Positions 34,183-42,928 are shown, counted from the stretch's first letter. The stretch is 64,000 bases of DNA from Rhizobium binae (GCF_017357225.1 NZ_CP071605.1:186001-250000), one strand, 5' to 3'. A program made the numbers and translations. Notes: generated from the letters alone by a model not told the origin.

Positions 34183-34710
34183 TCAGTCGGCGAGATTGTT
34201 TCCGAGCATTGCAATGAGGCAGTCGCGGGCGCGGCTCACGCGGCTTTTCAAGGTACCGATCCGGCACCCGCACATTTTGGCGGCGTCCTCATAGGTCGTT
34301 CCGGCAGCCACCAATGTCAGGGCCCGGCGCCTGTCCTCGGAAAGGTGGGTCAATGCCCGCTGCAATTCGTGCTCCCGCAGCACCCACTCTTGCGTCGGGG
34401 CGATCGCCACCTGTTCCATAGCAGCGTCCATTCCGGCCGGCTCGCGCTTCTGCCGGCGGTAATTGGTGCAGAAGGTGTTTCGCAGGATCGTGAAAAGCCA
34501 GGATTTGAGGGAGGTGCCGGGGTGGTAGAGATGCAGCGAGTTCAGCGCCTTCAGCAAGGTTTCCTGAACGAGGTCGTCGATGTCATCATCGCTGCGCAGG
34601 AACCTTCTGGCAAAGGCGCGCAATGCCGGCGTCAGTTCGACGATCTCCCGCTCGATCGCGGATTTTTCTTTACAATGCGACGCAGGGCGTACTGAAGACG
34701 AGGAAGCCAT
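34183..34710 (-). CDS. ECF sigma factor, EcfG-like
   Basis: A 175-residue sigma factor with region 2 LTPALRAFARRFLRSDDDI followed by DDLVQETLLKAL and SWLFTILRNTFCTNYRRQKRE, and region 4 LSEDRRRALTLVAAG and CGCRIGTLKSRVSRARDCL. These segments follow the EcfG (ECF15) general-stress sigma factor pattern. No anti-sigma NepR or PhyR gene is adjacent, so it is probably an extra EcfG paralogue. AGGAG precedes the ATG at 34710. It is divergent from the DUF892 stress gene. Confidence 0.88.
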   Translation of the reverse strand: MASSSSVRPASHCKEKSAIEREIVELTPALRAFARRFLRSDDDIDDLVQETLLKALNSLHLYHPGTSLKSWLFTILRNTFCTNYRRQKREPAGMDAAMEQVAIAPTQEWVLREHELQRALTHLSEDRRRALTLVAAGTTYEDAAKMCGCRIGTLKSRVSRARDCLIAMLGNNLAD

Positions 34711-34819
34711 TTTTCTCTCCTGAGATTTGAGAAGGAAAGCCGCTGGCTCTCCATTCGTTGCGGTACGGTACCGAACAAAAGTCCAGCTTGGGCCGCGACC
34801 TTCGCCGGCGCGCGGACGG

Positions 34820-34844
34820 GAACAACGGCGCCTGGCAATTGTTC
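34820..34844. promoter_or_regulatory. inverted repeat upstream of EcfG-like gene
   Basis: GAACAA (34820-34825) and TTGTTC (34839-34844) are perfect inverted arms 13 bp apart, in the 283-bp region between the divergent EcfG-like and DUF892 genes. It could be an operator. No match to a known site is claimed. Confidence 0.25.
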
Positions 34845-34935
34845 GGTGATCGCCGTCTCGATGTTGCTCGGGCGGTCTCTTCCTTGGCCGGACAGAGATG
34901 ACGCCTCCGGCCACGGGGGCGTCATATTTCCGATC

Positions 34936-34960
34936 GGAACATCCGGCTCATGCGAGAGTT
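34936..34960 (+). promoter_or_regulatory. candidate EcfG/RpoE2-type promoter of DUF892 gene
   Basis: GGAAC at 34936-34940, 16 bases, then AGTT at 34957-34960, 33 bp upstream of the start codon. One base of the -10 element differs from CGTT. DUF892 (YciE/YciF) genes are commonly part of general-stress regulons. Confidence 0.5.
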
Positions 34961-34993
34961 TTTTGTCCGCACGACACGCCATAGGAGGAATAA

Positions 34994-35491
34994 ATGGCAA
35001 CCGAGAAGACACTGAACGACCTGTTTCTCGATACTCTCAAGGACATCTATTACGCCGAAAAGCAGATCCTGAAGGCCCTGCCGAAGATGGCGCGCGCCGC
35101 GCAATCGGAAGAGGGCAAGGCCGGTTTTCTGCAGCATCGCGACGAGACCCAGGCGCAGGTCGAACGCCTCGAGCAGGTTTTTGAAATGATCGGCAAACCG
35201 GCACGCGGCAAGACCTGTGAGGCCATTCAGGGCATCATCGCCGAAGCCGAGGAGATCATGGACGAATTCAAAGGCACGGCCGCCCTCGATGCCGGCCTGA
35301 TCTCATCGGCGCAGGCCGTCGAGCATTACGAGATCGCCCGCTACGGGACGCTGATCGCATGGGCAAAACAGCTCGGCCTTAAGGACGCGGTGCCGCTGCT
35401 GCAGGCAACGCTGGCCGAAGAAGAGGCAACCGACAAGAAGCTCACGCGGATCGCCGAGTCTTCGGCCAACGTGAAGGGCAAGGCGGCCTGA
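34994..35491 (+). CDS. DUF892 ferritin-like stress protein (YciE/YciF family)
   Basis: A 165-residue all-helical protein of the DUF892 family with the opening LNDLFLDTLKDIYYAEKQIL and the metal-ligand-like Glu/His pattern (YYAEKQ, HRDETQAQ, EHYEIARYG, AEEEATDKK) of a ferritin-like four-helix bundle. AGGAGGAA gives a strong ribosome-binding site. Family members are induced by osmotic and stationary-phase stress; their biochemical role is unsettled. A stress-type promoter lies just upstream. Confidence 0.93.
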   Translation: MATEKTLNDLFLDTLKDIYYAEKQILKALPKMARAAQSEEGKAGFLQHRDETQAQVERLEQVFEMIGKPARGKTCEAIQGIIAEAEEIMDEFKGTAALDAGLISSAQAVEHYEIARYGTLIAWAKQLGLKDAVPLLQATLAEEEATDKKLTRIAESSANVKGKAA

Positions 35492-35546
35492 GCACCCATT
35501 CAACAGCGGCCGCCGCCCCGGCGGCCGTGCCCGGCTCCTCCGGCGA

Positions 35547-37265
35547 TCAAAGCCCAAGCTGCCAGATTTCGGCGGCGATGATATTTCCCCCGGGTGCGAT
35601 CAAACGCGCCGCACCCACCCCCTTGAAGCCGGGCAGCCGCTTGGTTCCCGTCCAGCGGCCATCGTCGGCGAAGACCTCGATCGAGCCCGCATCGAGAAAG
35701 ATCCGGATGGTCGACGGGCGTGCGCCGGCGGCGATATAGCGGGGCGATGCCTTGGCATTCGCCACAGAGAAGGGAATGCTCAGCCCGTCGTCGCTTGCCT
35801 GAACCGCGAGCGTCGCTTCGGGATGTTCGAGATCGAGGCGAAAAACGTTGCCGGCCTCACGGAGGGTAAGCAGGATCTCGACGGAGCCGTTGGCGAGATC
35901 GACGGTCCGGCCCTTAAGAAGGCCTTCGGCATCGAGCTCTCGCTGCCGTAGGCTTTCGACACCTGATACCGGCGGCGTGATCAGCGCACCGCCTTGCAAT
36001 GCCAGCCGGCGCGGCAGGGTCATCGCTGTCGGCATGTCGAGTTCCCTTGATATATCCGTCCAGTTCGCAAGCCAGGCAATGCCGATCGGGCCGGCATCAT
36101 CGACGAAGGCCTGGAAAGCATAGGCATCGGTAGCGAAATCCAGCTCCTGTTCGAATTCGACCAGAAACCGCTGGCCATCGAACCGGCCGACGGTGGCAAG
36201 CGTCATGTTGCGCCGGCCGGTCACCGGGTCGCGGCTGGTCAGCAGGCCGAAGATCAGGGCCCAGCGCGTCGAAGGATCCTTTGCCGGACCGTCGAGCGGC
36301 ACCATGCAGGGGCACTCCGCTGCGGTCATGCCGAAGCGGTTTTCGCGGTGAAGGATGCCGAGGAAGGTCCATCCCGCCGCTGCCGAAGGATCATCGGTTT
36401 CATAGAGCAAGATGACGCCGCCCTCTCGGTCGCGTGTCCCGAGCAGCATCTTCCATTTCTCGTCCGGTCCCTTGAAGACATAGGGATCGCGGAAATCGGT
36501 CGTCAGATCGAGGCCTGCGGGGCGCGCCGGCAGGATCAGCTCAGCCGGCTCGGCTGCCACCAGATCGCGGGTTGTGGCGGTAAGCTGAACCTGCTCCTCC
36601 GGAATGCGATCCTTCAGGTGCTCGGTGAAGAAGATGCGAATGCCGGCCTTCTCCCCGGGGAGCGCGATCGCCGAGCCGGAAAATGCGCCGCCTCGCCCAT
36701 CGGCCTGTGCGGCAAACTCGTCCGAAGGCGGAAGAAACACCGGGAGATGCTTCCAGTGGAGATAGTCGTCCGAGATCGCATGACCCCAGTGCATGTTGTT
36801 CCAGCGCAGGCTGTGCGGATAGTGCTGGTAGAAGAGATGCAGCCTGCCGCCGAACCGTCCAAACCCGTTGGGATCATTCATCCAGCCGAATGGCGGGCGG
36901 AAGTGGTAGCCGCCGGAAATGTCGGGCGCGGCATTGGCAGGCCCGGTATGGAGCAGCCGGATGCCTTCTTCCAGCACATGGGATTGGGCAAACGCATAAA
37001 GGACCGAGAGCTCGGTCGTGACGGGATCATAGGAGAAATCGGCTTCCCCGCCTCTTTCCAGCGTCATCCGCCGGAACTGGAATTCATCCGAATTCGACGC
37101 GTCGATGGTGGCGAAAAGCTCTCCGTCGACGCAGATGCGCAGCCTTCCCGGGGCGCCGCCATGCGATGCCTTGATCCAGGCGTGGATCGTCGACCCGGCG
37201 GGCAGGACGGCGCTGATCGTCTCCAGCCCCGCTTCATCGGAGGGAGAAGTCGCTTGGCTTGTCAT
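35547..37265 (-). CDS. GH32 beta-fructosidase (invertase/levanase type)
   Basis: A 572-residue glycoside hydrolase. The GH32 catalytic triad is intact: Asp131 in WMNDPNG (nucleophile), Asp260 in FRDPY (transition-state stabiliser) and Glu317 in AECP (acid/base). A C-terminal beta-sandwich ends with IEVFADDGRWTGT. The first 115 residues are an extra, beta-rich domain before the propeller. No signal peptide is seen, so it acts in the cytoplasm on imported fructosides such as sucrose, kestose or short fructans. The ATG at 37265 is the start; one codon upstream is only a TTG. It follows the permease gene by 4 bp, as the last gene of the operon. Confidence 0.93.
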   Translation of the reverse strand: MTSQATSPSDEAGLETISAVLPAGSTIHAWIKASHGGAPGRLRICVDGELFATIDASNSDEFQFRRMTLERGGEADFSYDPVTTELSVLYAFAQSHVLEEGIRLLHTGPANAAPDISGGYHFRPPFGWMNDPNGFGRFGGRLHLFYQHYPHSLRWNNMHWGHAISDDYLHWKHLPVFLPPSDEFAAQADGRGGAFSGSAIALPGEKAGIRIFFTEHLKDRIPEEQVQLTATTRDLVAAEPAELILPARPAGLDLTTDFRDPYVFKGPDEKWKMLLGTRDREGGVILLYETDDPSAAAGWTFLGILHRENRFGMTAAECPCMVPLDGPAKDPSTRWALIFGLLTSRDPVTGRRNMTLATVGRFDGQRFLVEFEQELDFATDAYAFQAFVDDAGPIGIAWLANWTDISRELDMPTAMTLPRRLALQGGALITPPVSGVESLRQRELDAEGLLKGRTVDLANGSVEILLTLREAGNVFRLDLEHPEATLAVQASDDGLSIPFSVANAKASPRYIAAGARPSTIRIFLDAGSIEVFADDGRWTGTKRLPGFKGVGAARLIAPGGNIIAAEIWQLGL

Positions 37266-37269
37266 CAAT

Positions 37270-38163
37270 TCAACCTTTCACGGCAGAGCCGATAAAGGAG
37301 CTCACGAACCAGCGCTGGAATGCGAGGTAGAGCCCCAGGATCGGTATCATCATCAAAACGGAGGCAGCCATCGCCCGATCCCAATAGATGCTGTCCTGTC
37401 CGAAGAAGGTTGCGATCGCCACAGCGATCGGCCGGGCATAGTCGGTCTGCGTGACCAGGATCGGCCAGAGATACTGGTTCCAGGTCTCGATGCCCATGAG
37501 GATCGACACGGTGGCGAGTGCGGGCAGGCTGAGCGGCAGGAAGATGGAGCGATAGGCCCGGAAAAAGGAAGCCCCATCGATCTCGGCGGCCTCAAGCAGC
37601 TCTTTCGGCAACTGCGCGAAGAACTGGTAGAACAGGAAGATGTAAAGGGGGCTCGCGACCCAGGGCACGATCTGCACCGCGAAGGTATCGGACATACCCG
37701 CCCTGGAGACCATGATCACCAGCGGCATGATAATGCTTTCCTGCGGGATCACATAGAGCGCGACCACGACGGACAGGATGACGGCGCGACCCCTGAGCGA
37801 TCCCCAGGCGAGAACGAAGCCGGCCATCGAATTGACGACCAGGCCGGAGCAGACCGTGGTGACCAGGATGATCAGCGAGTTGATGAGGTAGCGCCCGAAG
37901 GCGAGCTCGCCGGAGAGGTGGCCGACTTCGGCATAATTGGAAAACGTCGGGTTCGAAACCCAGAAGGCGCGGAAACTGCCCATGTCGGCGAGAATCTGGA
38001 ACCGGTCGTCCTTGAGACTCGCGACGACGAGCAGCAGCAACGGAGAGACGACCACCAATGCGATGATGAAGATGCAGACAGTCTGGATGGCGCGCAGAAC
38101 CCTGGCGGCGGAACGGGGCCGCGCGGCGCGGGCCTGTGGGATCGAGAGAGCGATATCAGACAT
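37270..38163 (-). CDS. ABC sugar transporter permease, MalG type (fructoside operon)
   Basis: A 297-residue CUT1 permease with six membrane helices; the EAA loop reads EAAEIDGASFFRAYRSIFLP. It overlaps the upstream permease gene by 8 bp and lies 4 bp from the GH32 gene, showing tight coupling. It forms the channel with the MalF-type partner. The substrate is inferred from GH32 to be a fructose-containing oligosaccharide. Confidence 0.94.
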   Translation of the reverse strand: MSDIALSIPQARAARPRSAARVLRAIQTVCIFIIALVVVSPLLLLVVASLKDDRFQILADMGSFRAFWVSNPTFSNYAEVGHLSGELAFGRYLINSLIILVTTVCSGLVVNSMAGFVLAWGSLRGRAVILSVVVALYVIPQESIIMPLVIMVSRAGMSDTFAVQIVPWVASPLYIFLFYQFFAQLPKELLEAAEIDGASFFRAYRSIFLPLSLPALATVSILMGIETWNQYLWPILVTQTDYARPIAVAIATFFGQDSIYWDRAMAASVLMMIPILGLYLAFQRWFVSSFIGSAVKG

Positions 38164-39094
38164 CGAAGCGCCTCAGGAGCTGGCGCTGGATCAGCGCGAT
38201 GACGAGGACGATCACGAACAGGATGACCGAGACGGCGGAGGCATAGCCCATCTTCTGCTCTTCGAAGCCGGCGCGCACCATGTAGTGCACGACAGTTTCG
38301 GTGCTGCTCTTCGGCCCGCCCTGCGTGAGGATGGCGACCTGCGTATAGAGCTTGAAGGCCTGGATAGTGGTGATGACAAGCACGAAGACATGGGTCGGCC
38401 GCAAGCCGGGCATGGTCACATGCCAGAAGCGGCGGAAAGCACTGGCGCCGTCGATCTTGGCGGCATCGTACAACTCGTCCGGAATGCCCTGAAGGCCGGC
38501 GAGGTAGACGATCATCTGGAAGCCGTAGGCCTGCCAGGCCGAGAGCAGCACGAGCGAGAACATCGCCCATTGCGGGTCGCCAAGCCAATCGATCGGCTGG
38601 ATCGCGCCGCCTGAGAGGAAGCCGAGGATCTGGTTGAAAGGACCTGTCGGATACTGGAACAGGGTGCCCCAGATGACGCAGACCACGACCATCGAGGTGA
38701 TCGCCGGCAGGAAGAACATGCTGCGCAGCAGATTGCGCAACGGCAGCTTCTGGTGCAGCAGCAGCGCCGTTGCGAAGGCGAGGCCGCACTGCGCCGGAAT
38801 GATCCAGAAGGTGAAGCGGGAGACGTTCCAGAGGGCCGTCCAGAAAAGATCGTCCTGGACAATGCGGATGAAATTGTTGAGCCAGACGAACCGGACCGGC
38901 GTCGGGCGCGGCACCAGAGGTTGGTTGGTCATCGCCGTCCAGAAGGACAGGAGGAACGGCACGATCAGAAAGAGGGTCAACAGGATGACGGCGGGCGCCA
39001 GCATGGCGGCTTCCTGCATCAGCCGTCCCTTGTCATGCCGGCGCGCCGAGGCCTTTCGAACGACCGTCGCAGATGTCGATTGCTGCAAGACCAT
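38156..39094 (-). CDS. ABC sugar transporter permease, MalF type (fructoside operon)
   Basis: A 312-residue CUT1 permease; the EAA loop is DAAKIDGASAFRRFWHVTMP. AGGAGGAG lies upstream of the ATG at 39094, which sets the start. The long N-terminal tail (about 30 residues, basic) precedes the first helix. It lies 92 bp downstream of the binding-protein gene. Confidence 0.94.
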   Translation of the reverse strand: MVLQQSTSATVVRKASARRHDKGRLMQEAAMLAPAVILLTLFLIVPFLLSFWTAMTNQPLVPRPTPVRFVWLNNFIRIVQDDLFWTALWNVSRFTFWIIPAQCGLAFATALLLHQKLPLRNLLRSMFFLPAITSMVVVCVIWGTLFQYPTGPFNQILGFLSGGAIQPIDWLGDPQWAMFSLVLLSAWQAYGFQMIVYLAGLQGIPDELYDAAKIDGASAFRRFWHVTMPGLRPTHVFVLVITTIQAFKLYTQVAILTQGGPKSSTETVVHYMVRAGFEEQKMGYASAVSVILFVIVLVIALIQRQLLRRFDV

Positions 39095-39186
39095 AGAGCT
39101 CCTCCTTTCGCAGCTTATTGCCGGTCCCACCCGGCGATGTCTGCTGGAGACATCGCCGGGCCGCGACCTGGCGGCGGCAATGACGC

Positions 39187-40479
39187 CTATTGCTCGTCGC
39201 CGAACGGCGGGTAGCCGTCATTATCCTCGATATCCTGATCGATCTTCTTGGCGGCCGACGTCAATGCCTCCTTCGGATCGCCGCCATTGAAGGCCTCGTC
39301 GACGGCCTGCATAAAGGCGGAGGTGATGGTCGGATAGGCTGGATGCGGCGGGCGCGCGATGGCTGTCTTCGATGCCTGTTCGAAGGCGATCGCCATCGGG
39401 CCGCCCGGGGCGTAGAGCGGAGATTCGGCGGCGAAGCTCTTCAGGCCGGGATAGCCGGACTGGCTCGCGACGAAGGTCCGGTACTCCTTGTCCTTGAGCA
39501 GGAAGCTGATGAACTTGCCTGCGATATCGGGATGCGCCGACGTCTTGGTAACCGCCCAGATCCAGGTGCCGTTAGGGCTGGCACCCTCGGCGCCGAATTT
39601 AGGAAGCGGCAGCACGACGATGTTGTCCTTCATGGTCGCGGCGGCCTCGGCATAGACCCAGTGTCCGCCGAGCGCCAGCGCAGCCGGATTGCCTTCGGCG
39701 AAGAACTGGTTGGTTCCGGCCGACTGCGGCACGACCCAGTCTTTCTTGACCCATTTCTGCATCATCGACAGCGCATCGACGCAGGCCTCGCTATCCAGCG
39801 TGCCCTCGGATTTCCAGGCCTTGCGGTCGATGAGATCGCAGCCGGCCGATTGCAGGATCGGGCCATAGGCATAGGTGATCCATTCGGTCTTGATGCCGTA
39901 GCCGCGGAAGGTGTCTATCGGCCACTTCACGCCGTCGAGCTTCGACAGCTTCTCGAGATAGGTTTCGAACTCCTCCCGACTCCAGGCATCGTCTACGGAT
40001 TTCGGGATGCGGGCGCCGATCGCTTCGAGATACTTCTTGTTGCCGTAAAGAACGACTGATGAGTCGGTCAGTCCGATCGCATAGAGGTCCTTGTCGATCG
40101 GATATGTGCCCTGGGCGATGTTGGACGCCGTCATGTCGTCGAGGACATCCTCGTCGATCAGCGGCTTGATCGGCTGAAGATAGCCCGACCAGACGTAATT
40201 GGCGAGGAACGGCGCATCGAGCTCCATGACGTCGGGCAGCTGCTTGGCCATAACCGCGGCGCTGAACTTCTCGTTATAGGCGTCGTGTGGCGCATAGATG
40301 AACTGCACGTCGACATCGGGATTGGCGGCCTCGAACCGCTCGGCGACTTTGCCATAAGCGGCGACAAAACCTGGGTCGCCCTGATGCATGACCTGGATTA
40401 CGGTTTTCTCGGCTGCCTGCGCTCCCATGGCTGATAGCGCCGAGGACAGGACCAGAGACCAAAGTAAACGATTACCCAT
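39187..40479 (-). CDS. ABC transporter sugar-binding protein (fructoside operon)
   Basis: A 430-residue periplasmic binding protein with a Sec-type signal peptide (MGNRLLWSLVLSSALSAMGAQA) and an SBP_bac_1 fold. GAGGAGGAA precedes the ATG. The first codons (ATGGGTAATCG...) resemble half of the operator upstream of lacI, so a second repressor site may overlap the translation start. It lies 35 bp downstream of the lacI-type gene and delivers substrate to the two permeases downstream. Confidence 0.94.
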   Translation of the reverse strand: MGNRLLWSLVLSSALSAMGAQAAEKTVIQVMHQGDPGFVAAYGKVAERFEAANPDVDVQFIYAPHDAYNEKFSAAVMAKQLPDVMELDAPFLANYVWSGYLQPIKPLIDEDVLDDMTASNIAQGTYPIDKDLYAIGLTDSSVVLYGNKKYLEAIGARIPKSVDDAWSREEFETYLEKLSKLDGVKWPIDTFRGYGIKTEWITYAYGPILQSAGCDLIDRKAWKSEGTLDSEACVDALSMMQKWVKKDWVVPQSAGTNQFFAEGNPAALALGGHWVYAEAAATMKDNIVVLPLPKFGAEGASPNGTWIWAVTKTSAHPDIAGKFISFLLKDKEYRTFVASQSGYPGLKSFAAESPLYAPGGPMAIAFEQASKTAIARPPHPAYPTITSAFMQAVDEAFNGGDPKEALTSAAKKIDQDIEDNDGYPPFGDEQ

Positions 40480-40480
40480 T
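40461..40480. promoter_or_regulatory. possible second LacI operator overlapping binding-protein start
   Basis: The plus-strand half CGATTACCCA at 40470-40479 is identical to the right half of the operator at 41528-41549. The other half is degenerate. It covers the start codon of the binding-protein gene and could allow a repression loop or block elongation. Confidence 0.35.
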
Positions 40481-40514
40481 AGAATTCCTCCTCCATTGAA
40501 TGGGCCTACTCAAT

Positions 40515-41519
40515 TTATACGGATGCCCGCTCCACCAGTTGGAACGGCAGTTTCTGCACCCCGACCGGGACCCGGTCTTCGGCAAGCAGGATTTGCGCGG
40601 CCTGGCGGCCCATGGTGCGATGGGGAAGCGCCATGGTGGTCAGCGGCGGGTCGAGGCGCGAGGCGATCTCGACCTGGTTGTCGAAACTCGCAACGGCAAC
40701 GTCGTCGGGAATGGCCGCGCCTGCCCGGCGCAGCGCGGCATAGACTTCCATGGCCACGCGGTCATTGCCGCACAGGATGGCATCGGGGCGTCGGGGGCCG
40801 TTCATCAGTTCATGCACATGCGCGGCGACCAGGCTGTGGGCCCGGTCGCTGTAGATCGGCTTGCTGACGGCGGGCAGGACGATGGCGCCGGCTCCGTCGA
40901 TGCCGGCATGATCGAGCGCCTGCCGGAAACCGAACTCACGGAGTTCGCCCGCTAGCAGCCCGGGCAGATTGATGAAGGCGATGTTGCGCCGGCCGGCATC
41001 GATGAGATAGCTGGTAATCTCGATCGCCGCACCCGTTTCATCGGGCACCAGCGAGATCACGCGGTCGTTGGCATCCCGGCAATTGATCATGACGCCGACC
41101 ACATCGGCAAATTCGGGCGGCAGGTCGACGCTCTTGTGATACATGGCGGCATAGGCGATCGCCCGCGGGCGAAATCGCCGCATCTCGTCGAGGATCGAGG
41201 CGATGCTCCTGTGGCCGCCGAGCGTCATGGCGAAGACGGCCATGTCGGCAGCACGCACGGCGCCGTCGAGCCCCCTGATGATCTCGGTGGCGAAGGGGGA
41301 TGTGATCAGATCGTCGGCGACAAGGCCGACGAGCGGCATCCAGCCTTGCCGCATGCTGCGGGCGGCGAAGTTGGTGACATAACCGAGTTCCTCGGCGATC
41401 TCCTTGATCCGTTGCCGGGTTTCCTCCGACATGCGCGCCGAGCCTCCATGCAGTGCGCCTGACACTGTCTTGACGGAAACACCGGCGCGGACGGCTATGT
41501 CGTTGAGTGAGGCGGTCAC
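40515..41519 (-). CDS. LacI-family transcriptional regulator (fructoside operon)
   Basis: A 334-residue repressor starting MTASLNDIAVRAGVSVKTVSGAL, a clear LacI helix-turn-helix, followed by the sugar-binding core. It is the first gene of the leftward operon lacI-binding protein-permease-permease-GH32 and so probably regulates itself and the operon through the palindrome just upstream of its start. The inducer is presumably a fructoside or fructose. Confidence 0.93.
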   Translation of the reverse strand: MTASLNDIAVRAGVSVKTVSGALHGGSARMSEETRQRIKEIAEELGYVTNFAARSMRQGWMPLVGLVADDLITSPFATEIIRGLDGAVRAADMAVFAMTLGGHRSIASILDEMRRFRPRAIAYAAMYHKSVDLPPEFADVVGVMINCRDANDRVISLVPDETGAAIEITSYLIDAGRRNIAFINLPGLLAGELREFGFRQALDHAGIDGAGAIVLPAVSKPIYSDRAHSLVAAHVHELMNGPRRPDAILCGNDRVAMEVYAALRRAGAAIPDDVAVASFDNQVEIASRLDPPLTTMALPHRTMGRQAAQILLAEDRVPVGVQKLPFQLVERASV

Positions 41520-41527
41520 GGGTTCTC

Positions 41528-41549
41528 TTTGGGTTATCGATTACCCAAA
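41528..41549. promoter_or_regulatory. 22-bp palindrome, probable LacI operator
   Basis: The arms TTTGGGT and ACCCAAA flank the centre ATCGAT, and all but one symmetric pair match. It lies 8 bp upstream of the lacI-type start codon, so bound repressor would block transcription of the operon. The symmetry and central CG fit LacI-family operators. Confidence 0.7.
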
Positions 41550-41717
41550 TTGATATCGGTGATTTTGCTGGGAGTCAAGTGTGGTGGCATTGCTGACGCA
41601 AATGCCGCCTCCCGCGGATTTGCCTGAGCGCCGTGGCGAACTCAACCAGAATTCTTGCGATGTTCGAAAATGAGAGTTTCGGAAAGCGAACCGGAGTTGC
41701 CCAGTGCGCAAGCGGGT

Positions 41718-41743
41718 AAAAACCCCGCCGAAGCGGGGTTTTT
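41718..41743. terminator. rho-independent terminator
   Basis: The stem AAAAACCCCGC / GCGGGGTTTTT with loop CGAA is perfect and has T-runs on both strands, so it can act in both directions. It lies 15 bp after the stop of the exported small-protein gene on the minus strand, its most likely user. Confidence 0.85.
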
Positions 41744-41757
41744 CGCTTAGGCTGCGC

Positions 41758-42078
41758 TCAATTGTTGTGTGCAGCACAGGCTTCGTCCATCGGCGTGGCA
41801 TTGCTCGTGCCGCCCTGCGTCTGGAGGTTTGCCGAGTTATTGACCGGGTTGGGGCACTTGGTCTTGTCCATTTTCATCGTGCCGCCGGTCGTGGAACCGG
41901 TAGTGGTGGTATCGGTTGCCATCGGCTTTTTGGCCTTCGTATCGCTGGTCGCGCCACCACCCTGATCGGCCTGGTTCTTGTCCATGGTGGCCCCGGCCGG
42001 CGCCGGGTTGGATTGGGCGAAAGCGGACGTGGCCATGCCGAGAGCAAAAAGCGAAGCTGCTACGAGTTTCATACGCAT
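41758..42078 (-). CDS. small exported protein, Thr/Ser-rich
   Basis: A 106-residue protein with a signal peptide (MRMKLVAASLFALGMATSAFA) and a low-complexity mature part rich in Thr, Gly, Asn and Lys (TDTTTTGSTTGG), with two cysteines near the end (TKCPNP and EACAAHNN). AGGAGG lies eight bases from the ATG at 42078. A stress-type promoter candidate is 44 bp upstream and a strong terminator follows, so it is a monocistronic unit. The function is unknown. Confidence 0.8.
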   Translation of the reverse strand: MRMKLVAASLFALGMATSAFAQSNPAPAGATMDKNQADQGGGATSDTKAKKPMATDTTTTGSTTGGTMKMDKTKCPNPVNNSANLQTQGGTSNATPMDEACAAHNN

Positions 42079-42122
42079 TGAGATTTCCTCCTTGGGGAAC
42101 TTTGCCTTATTGGCCTATCCAC

Positions 42123-42147
42123 AACCGCGACGGCAGGTCATTGTTCC
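42123..42147 (-). promoter_or_regulatory. candidate EcfG/RpoE2-type promoter
   Basis: On the minus strand GGAAC (42147-42143), 16 bases, then GGTT (42126-42123), 44 bp upstream of the small exported protein gene. The spacing and -10 are identical to those of the site at 33721. Confidence 0.5.
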
Positions 42148-42232
42148 GCCACCGGTGTTGACAAAATATGCGGTAGGTCGCGAGCCTTGAACCCGGCAGA
42201 CGCCGCAGCATTTGAACGCCTGATCGCGTGAG

Positions 42233-42928
42233 TCAGATCGTCCGGTCGAAAAGCGCCAACGTCCGGGTGTCCTTCAATCGGAAGACCTGGGCAGGCCGGT
42301 TGCTCGCCCGGCGCATCTCGCCCTCGATCGGCTTCAGGAAATCGGCTTCGGCGACGCGCTTTCGAAAGGCCGACTTGTCGAGTTTTCGGCCGAGCAGGTG
42401 TTCATAGACCGATTGCAGCTCGCTCAATGTGAAGCGGGCCGGCAGCAGGTGACCGGGCAGGCTCGAATATTCCACCTTGCTGCGGATGCGGCCGAGCGCC
42501 TCCTTCAGGAGCGATGCATGGTCGAAGGCGAGGGACAAGCCGACGCCCTCCCCCTCGATTAGCCGCCATTCCGCCTCCCCGGCCATTGCATCCTGCCGTT
42601 CGGCGATGTCATCGGCGGAAAGCAGCGCGATATAGACGATGCTGATGCTCCAGCCCCTCGGGTCGCGGGTGCGGCTGCCCGTGGTCTGCAGCTGTTCGAG
42701 ATAGGGGGTTTCGACACCGGTCTTTTCCTTCAGCACGCGCCGCGCCGCCGCCTCCAGATTCGCGTCCTCGTCAACATGGATCCAGCCGCCGGGCAAGGCC
42801 CATTCGCCGGAAAAGGGCGCATTTGCCCGCCGCACGAGAAGCACGGAGAGGCCCGTCGGCGACAGCGAGAAGATCGCGAGATCGACGGTCGCGATTGGTC
42901 TGAAGGCGTCGTTATCATGCGTTGTCAT
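42233..42928 (-). CDS. NrtR-like Nudix transcriptional regulator
   Basis: A 231-residue protein with an N-terminal Nudix-like domain (ALPGGWIHVDE, then AARRVLKEKTGVE in place of the catalytic box) and a C-terminal winged helix (TLSELQSVYEHLLGRKLDKSAFRKRV). This is the NrtR architecture. The box deviates from REXXEEXG (VLKEKTG), so it senses rather than hydrolyses ADP-ribose or NAD-related ligands. It is divergent from the SPFH/NAD-kinase-like pair, with two candidate operators between them, which supports a role in NAD metabolism. Confidence 0.88.
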   Translation of the reverse strand: MTTHDNDAFRPIATVDLAIFSLSPTGLSVLLVRRANAPFSGEWALPGGWIHVDEDANLEAAARRVLKEKTGVETPYLEQLQTTGSRTRDPRGWSISIVYIALLSADDIAERQDAMAGEAEWRLIEGEGVGLSLAFDHASLLKEALGRIRSKVEYSSLPGHLLPARFTLSELQSVYEHLLGRKLDKSAFRKRVAEADFLKPIEGEMRRASNRPAQVFRLKDTRTLALFDRTI

